From assembly GCA_009784775.1 (NCBI GenBank), contig WQXQ01000014.1:1-33283 (forward strand): a DNA stretch of 33,283 nucleotides, in the 5' to 3' direction. This stretch comes from Treponema sp. (GTDB taxonomy: Bacteria > Spirochaetota > Spirochaetia > Treponematales > Breznakiellaceae). Position numbers and translations under genes: made by a program. Every line of letters starts with the position of its first letter. The stretch's first letter is position 1. Shown piece by piece: positions 23,194 through 31,496 of the stretch. The notes under the pieces are model-generated. The model ran no database searches, was not told the DNA's origin, and worked only from the letters and a program-made list of their open reading frames with translations.

Positions 23194-24194
23194 GCCCCCG
23201 CTCCTTTGTACAGCAGATGCCGTTCCACCCTGCACAAAAGCGGAGTAAGGACATTAACCAGAGCAACAGCAAAAAAACCGCCGTACAGCGCGGGAGCAAA
23301 AATCCGGAAGATCATACTGAACACAGCGGCAAGAACCACGATAATCGCGCTGCCCGGCGCCGATTTTGCTCCGCTGGACGGATCGGCAATCAGGATAAAC
23401 GCAGTAACCAATGTACCGCCGGAAAGAAAGGTAAACAAAACATCGCCATTCCACCAGAGTCCGCCGGCCGGAAGGTCTCCGACCATTCGCACCAGAAAAC
23501 CAAAAACGGCAAGGTACAAAATGGACAGCCAGGAACGGCTTATTTCAAAAGCGGCAATGACCACAACGGCAAAAACCAGCACAAATACAGCCCGGTCGGC
23601 AATAATGCCCGGAGATTGCATCATAAAAAGATCGATATACCCCGAAGGCAATTCAGCGCCCAAAAATGAAAAGAGAGTCTTGTTAAAAAAAGTTCTTACC
23701 GACTGATCTATCGCGCTGCCTATATGGGGGAAATATCCGGTTGCGCTGTTAAACGAACCGTCAAGCGCCCCGGAAAAAGCAAGCGGCCAGGAAAACCGGA
23801 TAAAGAGCCAGCCTCCCAAAGCAGGATTCATCCAGTTTGAGCCCAGGCCGCCAAAACTGTGTTTGACCACAACCATCGCAAACGCCGCGCCCAGCGCCGC
23901 ATACACGGGGTGAATACTGTTTGGCAGTAAAAGGACCAGCACCATGGCAGAAGCCGCGGCGCTCCCGTCCTTTATTTTCCCCAACCCATATCTGGTACTG
24001 GTAACCAGCAATTCCGCCAAAACAGCGGAAACAAGAGCGGCAACCGCAACGGCAAATGACGCGCCGGAATCACTAATAGCGGATTGTATCACCGCAATAA
24101 ACGCGCAGGAAAACACCAGCCACATACGGGCAACCGTTGGACGCGCAATATTCACCTGAGGATTTAATTTGAGTTGTATTTCTCTGTCAATCAT
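23190..24194 (-). CDS. rnfD: RnfD subunit
   Basis: The 334-residue protein is hydrophobic with about nine to ten helices. The RnfD/NqrB signature is clear: KDGSAAASAMVLVLLLPNSIHPVYAALGAAFAMVVVKHSFGGLGSNWMNPALGGWLFIR. The segment DGSFNSATGYFP includes Ser150-Ala151-Thr152, which fits the S/G-A-T site where FMN is attached covalently to Thr in this family. The subunit sits in the inner membrane and takes part in ion-coupled electron transfer. It overlaps rnfC by 8 bases and the RnfG start by 4. Confidence 0.92.
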   Translation of the reverse strand: MIDREIQLKLNPQVNIARPTVARMWLVFSCAFIAVIQSAISDSGASFAVAVAALVSAVLAELLVTSTRYGLGKIKDGSAAASAMVLVLLLPNSIHPVYAALGAAFAMVVVKHSFGGLGSNWMNPALGGWLFIRFSWPLAFSGALDGSFNSATGYFPHIGSAIDQSVRTFFNKTLFSFLGAELPSGYIDLFMMQSPGIIADRAVFVLVFAVVVIAAFEISRSWLSILYLAVFGFLVRMVGDLPAGGLWWNGDVLFTFLSGGTLVTAFILIADPSSGAKSAPGSAIIVVLAAVFSMIFRIFAPALYGGFFAVALVNVLTPLLCRVERHLLYKGAGA

Positions 24195-25524
24195 GCAGAG
24201 CTCCAGACATTGGTTTTCCCATTATAACATCCGAAAGCGGTATATGTGAAGGACATACAAGCTCGCAGCAACCGCAGCCATGACATTCCTCTGCGCCGGG
24301 ATTCCGGGCAGCATGGAGAATGGTTATGCGCTTGTACAGTTCTTCGGGATCAAGCCCCACCGGACATACATTTCTGCACTCGCCGCAGGAGATGCAGTCC
24401 TGTTTCAGATAAGCGCCGGCCTGGTCTTTCAGCATGGCAAACACCGCATAGCTGGTTTTGGTAACCGGCTCGTCAAGATTCAATACTGCTTTTCCGGAAA
24501 GGGGCGAGCCGGTAGAAATACGGGAAGGAGTATCGATAAAACCGCCGCATTCCTCAAACAGATCACCCAGCCGTTTACCGACGCGAACCCGCATTACCTG
24601 AGGTCTCCGTACCGCCGATCCCCCCACCGCCACATAGCGATCAAGAATCGGGCGGCGATATTTTACCGCGTCATGCACTGCGGCAAGGGTAGCCGGACCA
24701 AGCATCAAAAGGGTGCCCAGCGTTACATTTTCTTTTTTTTCATAGTTCCGCAGCACCAGTTCCAGTTCCCTTCGGTTTCGCTGGGGGTACTTTGACCCGG
24801 TCAAAACCATGGATGATGTAATGCCATATCGCTCCGCATAGTGCGCCGCTTCGGCAAGCATGGATTCCCCTATTTCTTTTTCCCGGTGCGAGACGGCAAA
24901 TACAACGTGTTTTATTTTGCCGCCATACCGGGCGATAATAAAACTCCCCTCCACTATCGCCTGCAGCCGTTCTTTGCACAATACATAATCGGCAGCCAGC
25001 CAGGGATCATCAAACACACAACGAACAACCAGGGTCGAGGCTTGCGGCTTCCCCGTGCCGCGCAGTTCTGCAAGCATATCGGCAACAGGTCTGCCGGAGC
25101 CTTCCATTTCGACAATACCGTAATCAACAAGGACCTGCTGCAATTCCTGATAATTCATGCCCATGTGAAAAAAGTTCTCTTCTTTTTTGCCCAGACACTC
25201 AAAAGCGCCTTCCATGCGGATAATCAGCGCTTCATTATGCCGGCCTGAGCCGTCTTTCCATTTGACGATACGGACCACCCTGCCCGGAACCGTGGCATGG
25301 ACATTTGCCGAATCGGTATTTTCCCCCCTGCCAATAAGCATCCCTTCCCTGACCAGGTCCCCGGCAGAGACAAGAGTAGTCACCTGCCCTCCCGGATACT
25401 GTATCAGAGGTATTACTGAAAAGGCGGGCAGAAAAGCTACCACGCTGGAATTTCTGGGCGGAACGGTGGGATCTTCAAAAAAAAGTCCCCCCCGGGGAAA
25501 TGAATACACTTTCATGTGAACCAT
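24187..25524 (-). CDS. rnfC: RnfC subunit with two 4Fe-4S clusters
   Basis: The 445-residue protein is the NADH-binding, peripheral subunit of the Rnf complex. It opens with the family motif FPRGGLFFED and contains ADYVLCKERLQAIVEG. Two ferredoxin-type clusters lie at the C terminus: Cys377, 380, 383, 387 (CISCGECRNVCP) and Cys414, 417, 420, 424 (CHGCGCCELVCP, with one additional Cys419). It faces the cytoplasm and passes electrons between NAD and the membrane subunits. Seven G and eight T runs lie within codons 8-14. It follows the upstream membrane gene by 15 bases without a clear ribosome-binding site; a second ATG three codons later is possible. Confidence 0.93.
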   Translation of the reverse strand: MVHMKVYSFPRGGLFFEDPTVPPRNSSVVAFLPAFSVIPLIQYPGGQVTTLVSAGDLVREGMLIGRGENTDSANVHATVPGRVVRIVKWKDGSGRHNEALIIRMEGAFECLGKKEENFFHMGMNYQELQQVLVDYGIVEMEGSGRPVADMLAELRGTGKPQASTLVVRCVFDDPWLAADYVLCKERLQAIVEGSFIIARYGGKIKHVVFAVSHREKEIGESMLAEAAHYAERYGITSSMVLTGSKYPQRNRRELELVLRNYEKKENVTLGTLLMLGPATLAAVHDAVKYRRPILDRYVAVGGSAVRRPQVMRVRVGKRLGDLFEECGGFIDTPSRISTGSPLSGKAVLNLDEPVTKTSYAVFAMLKDQAGAYLKQDCISCGECRNVCPVGLDPEELYKRITILHAARNPGAEECHGCGCCELVCPSHIPLSDVIMGKPMSGALHD

Positions 25525-25539
25525 TGTTAGGGTACCGAA

Positions 25540-26985
25540 TTATGACGAAAGAATCAAGCCGGATTTTCGTAAGCCCCGCGCGAAAAAACGGGAGGGAAGT
25601 ATAAACAGCAATGGTACCAGAACAAGCAGCAATTCGGGGAACAGGGAACCATGGCGGGTTGTCGCGTAAAAGGACTGGAAAAAGTCAGCAAGGGGAAAGG
25701 GAGGGATATGCGGGGGTAATTCGACTGCCGCAAAACCGGCATACACCGGAAGACCGTCGGGGGCAAACTGGTAATTGCTCATGCCGGCGCGTTCCGGCGC
25801 ATACAATGATTTAACCGAGAAAACCGACTGGAACATATAGTGGGCGGCATAATCCGCTTCGGTAACAAGCGTTACACCGGGCGGCATAGCCGGCGGTATA
25901 ACCGTTGTAAAATCGGCCGGGGCTGAAACAGCGATGCGGTGTATCAAAACCAGCACCAGCGCCGCGGCGGCAAACGGCAGCATAACCCATGAAAAGCAAA
26001 AACCGGAAGAACGGCGGACCAATATAGGCACCGGGGAAAAACGCCGGTGCCCCGGGCTGAAAACCGAGGCAATAAACCGGTCAAACCGGTCAGCAATGGC
26101 GGTTTTCCGGGACACATTCCACAATGAAAAAAACAAAACACTGCAAAAAAGGATAATCACCACCAGGGTAAAAACAGGGGAAAGGCCTGAAAAAAAAGCC
26201 AGTACTCCGCAGAACAACAAAAGGAAAAACGCCAGCAATTTTGGCAGCACATACCGCCGCCGGGATTCAAACCAGTTCCCCGCAAGCAGTACCGCAAAAC
26301 CGGCAAGCAGGCTTGCCAGGGCAAAGCCGACGGCGCCTCCCAACGCAAGCGGGGCCAACAAAGGCAAGCAGGGTATCAGGCTGGTCAGATGAGGTTTTAG
26401 TTCCAGGCGCAAGGGACGCATAATAAAAAAAGTACAGGCAGCAAAACAAAATAAGGCTAATACATACACTGGCGGCAGCCCTGAACCGGCGCCCATGGCG
26501 TCACCGGCATGATACTCCAGAGCATAGGGAATAGCCCCCAAAGCGGCCGCAAGTTTTCGTTCCGTTTTTGCCGGATTTGCCAATGCCAAAGAACCAAGGG
26601 GAATGTATACAAAGCGCGTATCGTCCCGCACAAACAGGGAACGGAGTTTTTCCGCATAACCGTCATTGCGCGGATCAAAGGGAAGCACGCGCGTTTCGTA
26701 TTCGTCCAGCGGCACTTGTTCCATGCGGGAAAAAGAATCCAATAAAACCCACTGGCCGGATTCGGAAATCAGGCCCCCAAAACCACCGTTTTCAAGCCGT
26801 TCCCGTATGTCCCGATCAGGAATGTCTCCGCTGCATATCAGTACCGCCCATCCCTTTGCCGGCATCCCGCCGGCGGGCAGCACTATACCCAGGACCCAAA
26901 GCCCCGCGGCAATTAAAACCGAAATAAAGGCAATAACCAGCCAAAACAAAGTTCCCCTTTGCAATCGCGCACCGAGGCATACCAT
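25540..26985 (-). CDS. polytopic membrane protein upstream of rnfC, function unknown
   Basis: The 481-residue protein has one N-terminal helix (13-36), an extracytoplasmic domain of about 130 residues (ILICSGDIPDRDIRERLENGGFGGLISE), a block of about six membrane helices (175-300), one more helix near 340, a second outside loop of about 80 residues, and a final helix. I recognise no family. It is 9 bases after the PAP2-like gene and 15 before rnfC. The placement suggests an accessory role for the Rnf complex or envelope, but this is inference from position only. The weak ribosome-binding region is compatible with coupling. Confidence 0.75.
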   Translation of the reverse strand: MVCLGARLQRGTLFWLVIAFISVLIAAGLWVLGIVLPAGGMPAKGWAVLICSGDIPDRDIRERLENGGFGGLISESGQWVLLDSFSRMEQVPLDEYETRVLPFDPRNDGYAEKLRSLFVRDDTRFVYIPLGSLALANPAKTERKLAAALGAIPYALEYHAGDAMGAGSGLPPVYVLALFCFAACTFFIMRPLRLELKPHLTSLIPCLPLLAPLALGGAVGFALASLLAGFAVLLAGNWFESRRRYVLPKLLAFFLLLFCGVLAFFSGLSPVFTLVVIILFCSVLFFSLWNVSRKTAIADRFDRFIASVFSPGHRRFSPVPILVRRSSGFCFSWVMLPFAAAALVLVLIHRIAVSAPADFTTVIPPAMPPGVTLVTEADYAAHYMFQSVFSVKSLYAPERAGMSNYQFAPDGLPVYAGFAAVELPPHIPPFPLADFFQSFYATTRHGSLFPELLLVLVPLLFILPSRFFARGLRKSGLILSS

Positions 26986-26994
26986 ATGGACGCT

Positions 26995-27489
26995 TTACAA
27001 CACATTGAGGACCAGAGCGACAGCAATCCCCAAAAGCCCCCCAACAACTACTTCCAGAGGCGTATGTCCCTGAATTTCCTTGACCGCGCGGAAACTAATC
27101 CCTGTTTTTTCGGCAGTTTGTTTCCCCAGGGTATTCAAGGTTTTTGCCAAAAGACCTGCCAGCCGCCTGACCCCTATTGCGTCCCGTAATACCACCAGGG
27201 CAAACCAAAATGAAAGAATGAACAGATTTGACGCAAGACCTTCGACATAGGCGATGGAAGTGCACAGAGAACACACTATAGCCGCATGGCTGGACGGCAT
27301 TCCGCCGGTACTCCAAAAGACAACCTCGGCCAGTTCCCGCTTATTTTTCTTCTGCGTATGGCGGCTCAGGTACGAAAAGACCCCTTTGAGTATCTGGGCG
27401 CTGCACAGACTCAGAAGCGATGACAAAAAAGTCTTGTTCGCAAAAAGCTCCATGATCAAATTTGACTTATGTAATTCGCCGTCAACCAT
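26995..27489 (-). CDS. divergent PAP2-family (DUF212/YuiD-like) membrane protein
   Basis: The 164-residue protein carries the three motifs of the DUF212 group: GMPSSHAA (63-70), DAIGVRR (103-109) and GHTPLEV (141-147), with about four membrane helices. These correspond to the acid-phosphatase (PAP2) active-site motifs, so it may dephosphorylate a lipid or isoprenoid phosphate in the membrane. The start is uncertain; a second ATG at codon 13 exists and neither has a clear ribosome-binding site. It is placed between a DivIC-like gene and the membrane gene before rnfC. Confidence 0.88.
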   Translation of the reverse strand: MVDGELHKSNLIMELFANKTFLSSLLSLCSAQILKGVFSYLSRHTQKKNKRELAEVVFWSTGGMPSSHAAIVCSLCTSIAYVEGLASNLFILSFWFALVVLRDAIGVRRLAGLLAKTLNTLGKQTAEKTGISFRAVKEIQGHTPLEVVVGGLLGIAVALVLNVL

Positions 27490-27521
27490 TGTTTAACGAT
27501 GCAATGGAGTACAGGGCTTTG

Positions 27522-28016
27522 TCAAGTAGGAAAGGAAGCGGAAAAAGGGTATGTATCCATCTCTTTGAGCCAAAAAAAGTCACCAATCAGGAAATAGACC
27601 AGTATAACCAGCCCAAAAAGCGCGGATATTATCTTGATTGCTTTATCGGAAACATAATCCGGGTTTGCCGCATAGAGCACCTGCCCTTCAGGTATATCGA
27701 CCGTAAGAGCGACTGTCAGGCCCGTAATACGGATAAATCGTTCATTTGCCCTGCCATAGCCAAGCTGCCGCGCATATACTGATTTGGCGTCTTTATCAAA
27801 CATGAGGTTATTTTTGGTTTTAAGGATGTCCTGTTTGGTGTTTTCCAGCATAGTCCGGTTTTCCAGCAACCGTAAGTACTCCGCTTCAAGATGCTTCCGC
27901 GCGTACAGCCCGTTCTGTCCAAAGAAAAGAGAAAATAAAGAATAGACCAAAAATATCGTCCAGGGAACAAAAATGTACCGCAAAAGACGTCTAAAGTCAT
28001 ATCGCAAGAGACGCAT
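27522..28016 (-). CDS. DivIC/FtsB-like septum formation protein
   Basis: This 164-residue protein has a short basic cytoplasmic start, one membrane helix (about 14-32), and a coiled coil (about 38-70, ARKHLEAEYLRLLENRTMLENTKQDI) followed by the typical DARQLGYGR region. A second helix lies near 130-148, which is unusual for the family. FtsB/DivIC proteins link division proteins at the septum. The first 17 residues are an 8-residue tandem duplication (RLLRYDFR, RLLRYIFV) made by a 24-base repeat at 28013-27966. The gene follows the TPR lipoprotein by 46 bases. Confidence 0.82.
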   Translation of the reverse strand: MRLLRYDFRRLLRYIFVPWTIFLVYSLFSLFFGQNGLYARKHLEAEYLRLLENRTMLENTKQDILKTKNNLMFDKDAKSVYARQLGYGRANERFIRITGLTVALTVDIPEGQVLYAANPDYVSDKAIKIISALFGLVILVYFLIGDFFWLKEMDTYPFSASFPT

Positions 28017-28062
28017 TGTTTACTTATCGGCAAAAAATCCCCAAAAATGTACCCGAATTTCC

Positions 28063-28929
28063 TTACCGGTCAATGCGGATAAGGGTTTCGGCGGCGGCGG
28101 CCTCATTTCCCATGGAACGGAAAATTTCGGCGGAACGGAGGTACGCAAAACGGGCTGATTCGTGATCGTCCGCCTTTGTATACACATCGCCAAGCGCCCG
28201 CCAGTCGCTTGCCAGACCCCAGGAATTCTCAACACGGCGGTCAAAGGCAATGGCGGATTGCAGAGCCCGCGCTGCCCCCAGATAATCGCCCGCCATTGAA
28301 CGGAATGAGGCTATCATAAACCAGCTATAAGCCGCCAATTCAAAGCGGCGATCTTTTTCATATATTGCCAGACTGCGCTGGACTGCGGATTCCGCGGCAG
28401 GATAACGGCCAAGCTCCTTCTCCGCAAGGCCCACAACGGTCCAGGCAAAGGCGGTATAGAACCGGTCCGATTTGATCAGGCCCAAATCCCGGGCAACCTC
28501 ATCACGCACCGACTGCGCGGCAGTTTTGCCTTCGGGGGAAAGCAGTTTTCCCCGCCCAATATGGATGCGGCACAATGCCATTAATGCCTTGTTTCCCGCT
28601 CGTTCCGCCTCGCTCAAGGCCTCGTTCCAGCCTGCCTGCGCTTCTTCCCTGCGGCCCAGCGAGAACAGCACATTACTGCGGGAAAGCATTGCGCGCACCC
28701 GCAGACCCGGCTCGTCAACAACAACGGCTAGCCGGTACGCCTCGTCAAGTATAATCAGGGCGGCATCAAGGTTGCCGTGATCGGCCTGTTTGTTGCCCAA
28801 ATCAATCTGCGCTTCCGCCCGTTTCCGTATATCAAAAATATCACCCGGATCTTTAGGAGGCGTAGAGCACGCAGGGATAAAGAACAAAGAACAAAGAATA
28901 AAGCATAAAGAACAACTAATAACTCTCAT
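28063..28929 (-). CDS. TPR-type lipoprotein of the Mla operon
   Basis: The 288-residue protein has a signal peptide ending FIPAC (Cys21). Then follow at least five tetratricopeptide-like helical pairs, for example AAESAVQRSLAIYEKDRRF and LGDVYTKADDHESARFAYLRSAEIF. The start at 28929 gives a normal signal peptide and follows GGAG in the end of mlaD by 10 bases; an upstream ATG at 28968 would add 13 residues that overlap mlaD. A 7-bp tandem array (28879-28913) encodes the hydrophobic core of the signal peptide. The role is unknown, but the position directly after mlaD suggests a periplasmic or outer-membrane partner of the lipid transporter. Confidence 0.85.
   Translation of the reverse strand: MRVISCSLCFILCSLFFIPACSTPPKDPGDIFDIRKRAEAQIDLGNKQADHGNLDAALIILDEAYRLAVVVDEPGLRVRAMLSRSNVLFSLGRREEAQAGWNEALSEAERAGNKALMALCRIHIGRGKLLSPEGKTAAQSVRDEVARDLGLIKSDRFYTAFAWTVVGLAEKELGRYPAAESAVQRSLAIYEKDRRFELAAYSWFMIASFRSMAGDYLGAARALQSAIAFDRRVENSWGLASDWRALGDVYTKADDHESARFAYLRSAEIFRSMGNEAAAAETLIRIDR
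28879..28913. repeat. 7-bp tandem array inside a signal-peptide coding region
   Basis: There are five head-to-tail units: AAAGAAC, AAAGAAC, AAAGAAT, AAAGCAT and AAAGAAC. On the coding strand they are read as Leu/Phe/Cys/Ser-rich codons. Because all frames of this repeat encode mostly hydrophobic residues, insertions would change signal-peptide length, though single units would shift the frame. Confidence 0.85.
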
Positions 28930-28933
28930 TGTA

Positions 28934-29935
28934 TTAAAACTCCATATCTCTGGCGTATGATCCGCCAACGCTTGTTTCGGCCCGCTCAGGTATACCGCGC
29001 TTCAGCAGCGGGTTGTTGGTAAGGGCAATAAGCACATCTTCCGCAACGACAAGGGTGGAATTCAGGTCGGCAAGCAGGGCGGCAATTTGGGGCAATTGAG
29101 AGGGGAAAAAGCCGGTTACTGTTTCTACGTTTTTCAAAGTACCGGCAAAACCTTCAATCGCCAGAACAAGATTGGTATATACATCGCCTTCAGCATCCAG
29201 AATGGCCGCTATCGTGCCATCGGGATTGGCAATATCGTTGGCAAGCGTATCAAGACTGGTCAGAATAGGATTAAGCAGACTCATCAGGTCGCCGGGAAGC
29301 GTGTTCGCCATGACCTGCAGTCCTGCCATAGCCCCTTCCAGTTCTCCAAAGGTTCGCCCCAGAGTGGTGCGGTCGGTTCCCTGAAAGGCGTCTTTCAGAT
29401 CAGCCATAAGCACATTCAGGGTGCTTATGAGCGTTCCTACACCGTTCATTATATGGGCGATACTATCGTCCCCTCCATCAGTCTGCGTCGCAAGCCCGGC
29501 TGACACCAGCCACTTTCCTTCGGTTGAACTGGCTGAGGGAATAACATCGCCTTCGGAAAGACGCTCGCTTCCCAGGCCCGGATAAAATAAAAACTGGCTT
29601 CCCCCCAGGGCGCCAATCGGACTGACCATAACCTCAACAACCGATCCTCTCCGTACCCGGTCGATATAGGTATCGAAAATGGTAAAATTAACCTCAACGC
29701 TGTCGTCTTCGGCCAGTCTTATTGACTTGACCCGCCCAATCGTAAAGCCCTTATACGAAACCGGCATATTCTGGCTTAGACCGGTCGCCGAGCCGAAATA
29801 GGTTATAAAATTATAATCGCGGGAAAACCACCGCTGGTTTGATCCCAGCATAAATATTACAAAAACCAGCGCGCCCAAAGCCAAAATAATGAACGTGCCG
29901 ACAACCTGATCTGCATAACGGATTGGAAATTTCAT
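28934..29935 (-). CDS. mlaD: MlaD-type MCE-domain lipid-binding protein
   Basis: The 333-residue protein has one N-terminal membrane helix (11-31) and an MCE domain (about 40-119) with the motif GLSQNMPVSYKGFTIGRV and later SPIGALGGSQFLFY. The long C-terminal part (about 150-320) is helical, as in longer MCE proteins that form tubes or bridges. In the periplasm it binds lipids and passes them between the inner-membrane permease and the outer membrane. It overlaps mlaF by 4 bases (ATGA) and precedes the TPR lipoprotein by 4 bases. Confidence 0.92.
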   Translation of the reverse strand: MKFPIRYADQVVGTFIILALGALVFVIFMLGSNQRWFSRDYNFITYFGSATGLSQNMPVSYKGFTIGRVKSIRLAEDDSVEVNFTIFDTYIDRVRRGSVVEVMVSPIGALGGSQFLFYPGLGSERLSEGDVIPSASSTEGKWLVSAGLATQTDGGDDSIAHIMNGVGTLISTLNVLMADLKDAFQGTDRTTLGRTFGELEGAMAGLQVMANTLPGDLMSLLNPILTSLDTLANDIANPDGTIAAILDAEGDVYTNLVLAIEGFAGTLKNVETVTGFFPSQLPQIAALLADLNSTLVVAEDVLIALTNNPLLKRGIPERAETSVGGSYARDMEF

Positions 29936-30666
29936 GATGCTATACCTCTTTCGATATACCGGATAAGATCTTCATCGGCATCCATTTGTTCTTTGGTAAG
30001 ACGAAGGAACAAATGTCCTCCCAAAATCATGACCGTAACATCGGCCAGATTACGGACTATCCCCATGTTATGGGTTACCAGAATGACCGATACACCTTCG
30101 TTTTTAAGTTTTTTCACCATTTCAACCAGCCGTTGCGCGGCGTTTGGATCCAGAGACTCAGTCCATTCATCCAGATACAATAGCCGTGGACGGCACAGCA
30201 ATGCCCGGGCAAACGCAAGAAGTTTTTGTTCCCCCATGGAAAGCTGGGCAGGCCGTATTCCCAGTTCTTTTTTGTATCCCACTTCAGCCACAACCGATTC
30301 TATCCTCCTTACCCGTTCTGCTCTGGTCATTGCCGGAAAATGTATCAACAGGGGAAGTTCCAGAATCTGAAACAAATTCTGATTCGCCCATAATGCGGAA
30401 TCCTGAAAAACCACCGCCGCTTCACGCCTGAATGCAAGGCTGTCAAGACGCCCCATGCGGGCAATGTTTTTGCCCCGAAACAGTACTTCTCCCGCATCAG
30501 GAGGAAAAAGCCCGGCCGCAAGTTTAAGTACGGTACTTTTCCCCCCCCCGGAAGGACCCACAAGGGCTACGGCTTTTCCTTCTTCAAAGCCAAAGGAAAT
30601 ACCTCTGGCAAGTTTCCTGCCCTGCGCTATAAAATCAACGTTCTTCATTTCAACGATGCACGACAT
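29932..30666 (-). CDS. mlaF: MlaF-type ABC transporter ATPase
   Basis: The 244-residue protein has a Walker A GPSGGGKST (37-45), a Q-loop at Gln88, a signature LSMGE (142-146, a variant of LSGGQ), Walker B LLYLDE (162-167) and an H-loop (His199, VTHN). It powers lipid transport with MlaE in the inner membrane. The three Walker A glycines are encoded by nine consecutive G. GAGGAA stands 5 bases before the ATG. It overlaps mlaD by 4 bases and follows mlaE by 13. Confidence 0.92.
   Translation of the reverse strand: MSCIVEMKNVDFIAQGRKLARGISFGFEEGKAVALVGPSGGGKSTVLKLAAGLFPPDAGEVLFRGKNIARMGRLDSLAFRREAAVVFQDSALWANQNLFQILELPLLIHFPAMTRAERVRRIESVVAEVGYKKELGIRPAQLSMGEQKLLAFARALLCRPRLLYLDEWTESLDPNAAQRLVEMVKKLKNEGVSVILVTHNMGIVRNLADVTVMILGGHLFLRLTKEQMDADEDLIRYIERGIAS
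30541..30549. repeat. G9 homopolymer in the MlaF Walker A motif
   Basis: Nine C on the plus strand are read as GGG GGG GGG for the Gly-Gly-Gly of GPSGGGKST. A one-base slip would frameshift the ATPase at its nucleotide-binding loop. Confidence 0.9.
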
Positions 30667-30679
30667 TGCGGTTCCTCTT

Positions 30680-31450
30680 CTATACCACTGCTATATAATA
30701 CATGGCCGAGAGCAAAATTGCTACTAGTATACAACTGCCAAAGGCATTACTGACCGCCCTGAGCCCTGCAATGGGAACCTCGGTTCTGGCCCGTTCTACG
30801 GCAAGTCCCTCGGTTATGGCCACAACGGATATAATCATTCCAAAGGCTATACTTTTGACTATTGAAATAATGATATCCTCGATCCGTAAATGCTGCAAAA
30901 GGTTGTGGAAATAGTAATCCGCCGGCAAAGCGGTAAAGATTTGGGCAACGATGAACGAGCCGCCCAGCCCAAACAGGGAAAAATACAGGTTCAACAGGAA
31001 GACCGATATGGTTACGCCAAGAAAACGGGGAACAGCCAGATGTTCAATCGGATCAACGCCAACGGATATATATGCTTCCACTTCATGGTTGATAACCATG
31101 CCGGCGACTTCGGTGGCAATAGCGGTGGCCGAACGGGCAATGATAATAAATGCCGTCAACAGCGGCCCCAGTTCTCTGGTTATAATGGTGATCAACAGGG
31201 GATAAATAAGCTGCTGCTGGCCAATCATTTCCAGATAGGGGATGCCGATAACATTGACTGCCGCCCCTATTCCCAGGGCAAGCAGGCTGGAAATACTCAT
31301 GGCCTGCACAAAGGTAAAAAATATCTGCATTACCAAAATTTTTAATGAAACGTTCCGGCGCTTGGCAAAGTGAGTTACTGCCCTTAGAGTCCGGGCAAAA
31401 AAGCCCAGTCGGTAAAAAAGCCTTTGGACGCCTGCAGATACATTCTTCAT
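30680..31450 (-). CDS. mlaE: MlaE-type lipid-transport permease
   Basis: The 256-residue protein is hydrophobic with five to six helices. The MlaE family signature is strong: LITIITRELGPLLTAFIIIARSATAIATEVAGM and VDPIEHLAVPRFLG. It forms the inner-membrane channel of the MlaFEDB-type transporter. A longer reading from 31594 would add 48 residues that have no hydrophobic pattern and overlap the upstream permease gene, so the ATG at 31450 is chosen. A TATAAT lies just 7 bases before this ATG. The start is moderately certain. Confidence 0.9.
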   Translation of the reverse strand: MKNVSAGVQRLFYRLGFFARTLRAVTHFAKRRNVSLKILVMQIFFTFVQAMSISSLLALGIGAAVNVIGIPYLEMIGQQQLIYPLLITIITRELGPLLTAFIIIARSATAIATEVAGMVINHEVEAYISVGVDPIEHLAVPRFLGVTISVFLLNLYFSLFGLGGSFIVAQIFTALPADYYFHNLLQHLRIEDIIISIVKSIAFGMIISVVAITEGLAVERARTEVPIAGLRAVSNAFGSCILVAILLSAMYYIAVV

Positions 31451-31457
31451 ATTCTTA

Positions 31458-31463
31458 ATTATA
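31458..31463 (-). promoter_or_regulatory. candidate -10 box directly before mlaE
   Basis: A perfect TATAAT on the minus strand ends 7 bases before the mlaE ATG. The -35 region at the right distance (TTCCCC) is weak, and no ribosome-binding site is present. It could be an internal promoter giving a leaderless mRNA, or chance in an AT-rich gap. Confidence 0.3.
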
Positions 31464-31496
31464 TACCAAGATACCAGCCTGGGGAATAGCTTTTGG

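Noticed and set aside
23194-23235. 14-residue longer start for RnfG
   Set aside because: A well-spaced AAAGGAG and the ATGA overlap favour the ATG at 23193.
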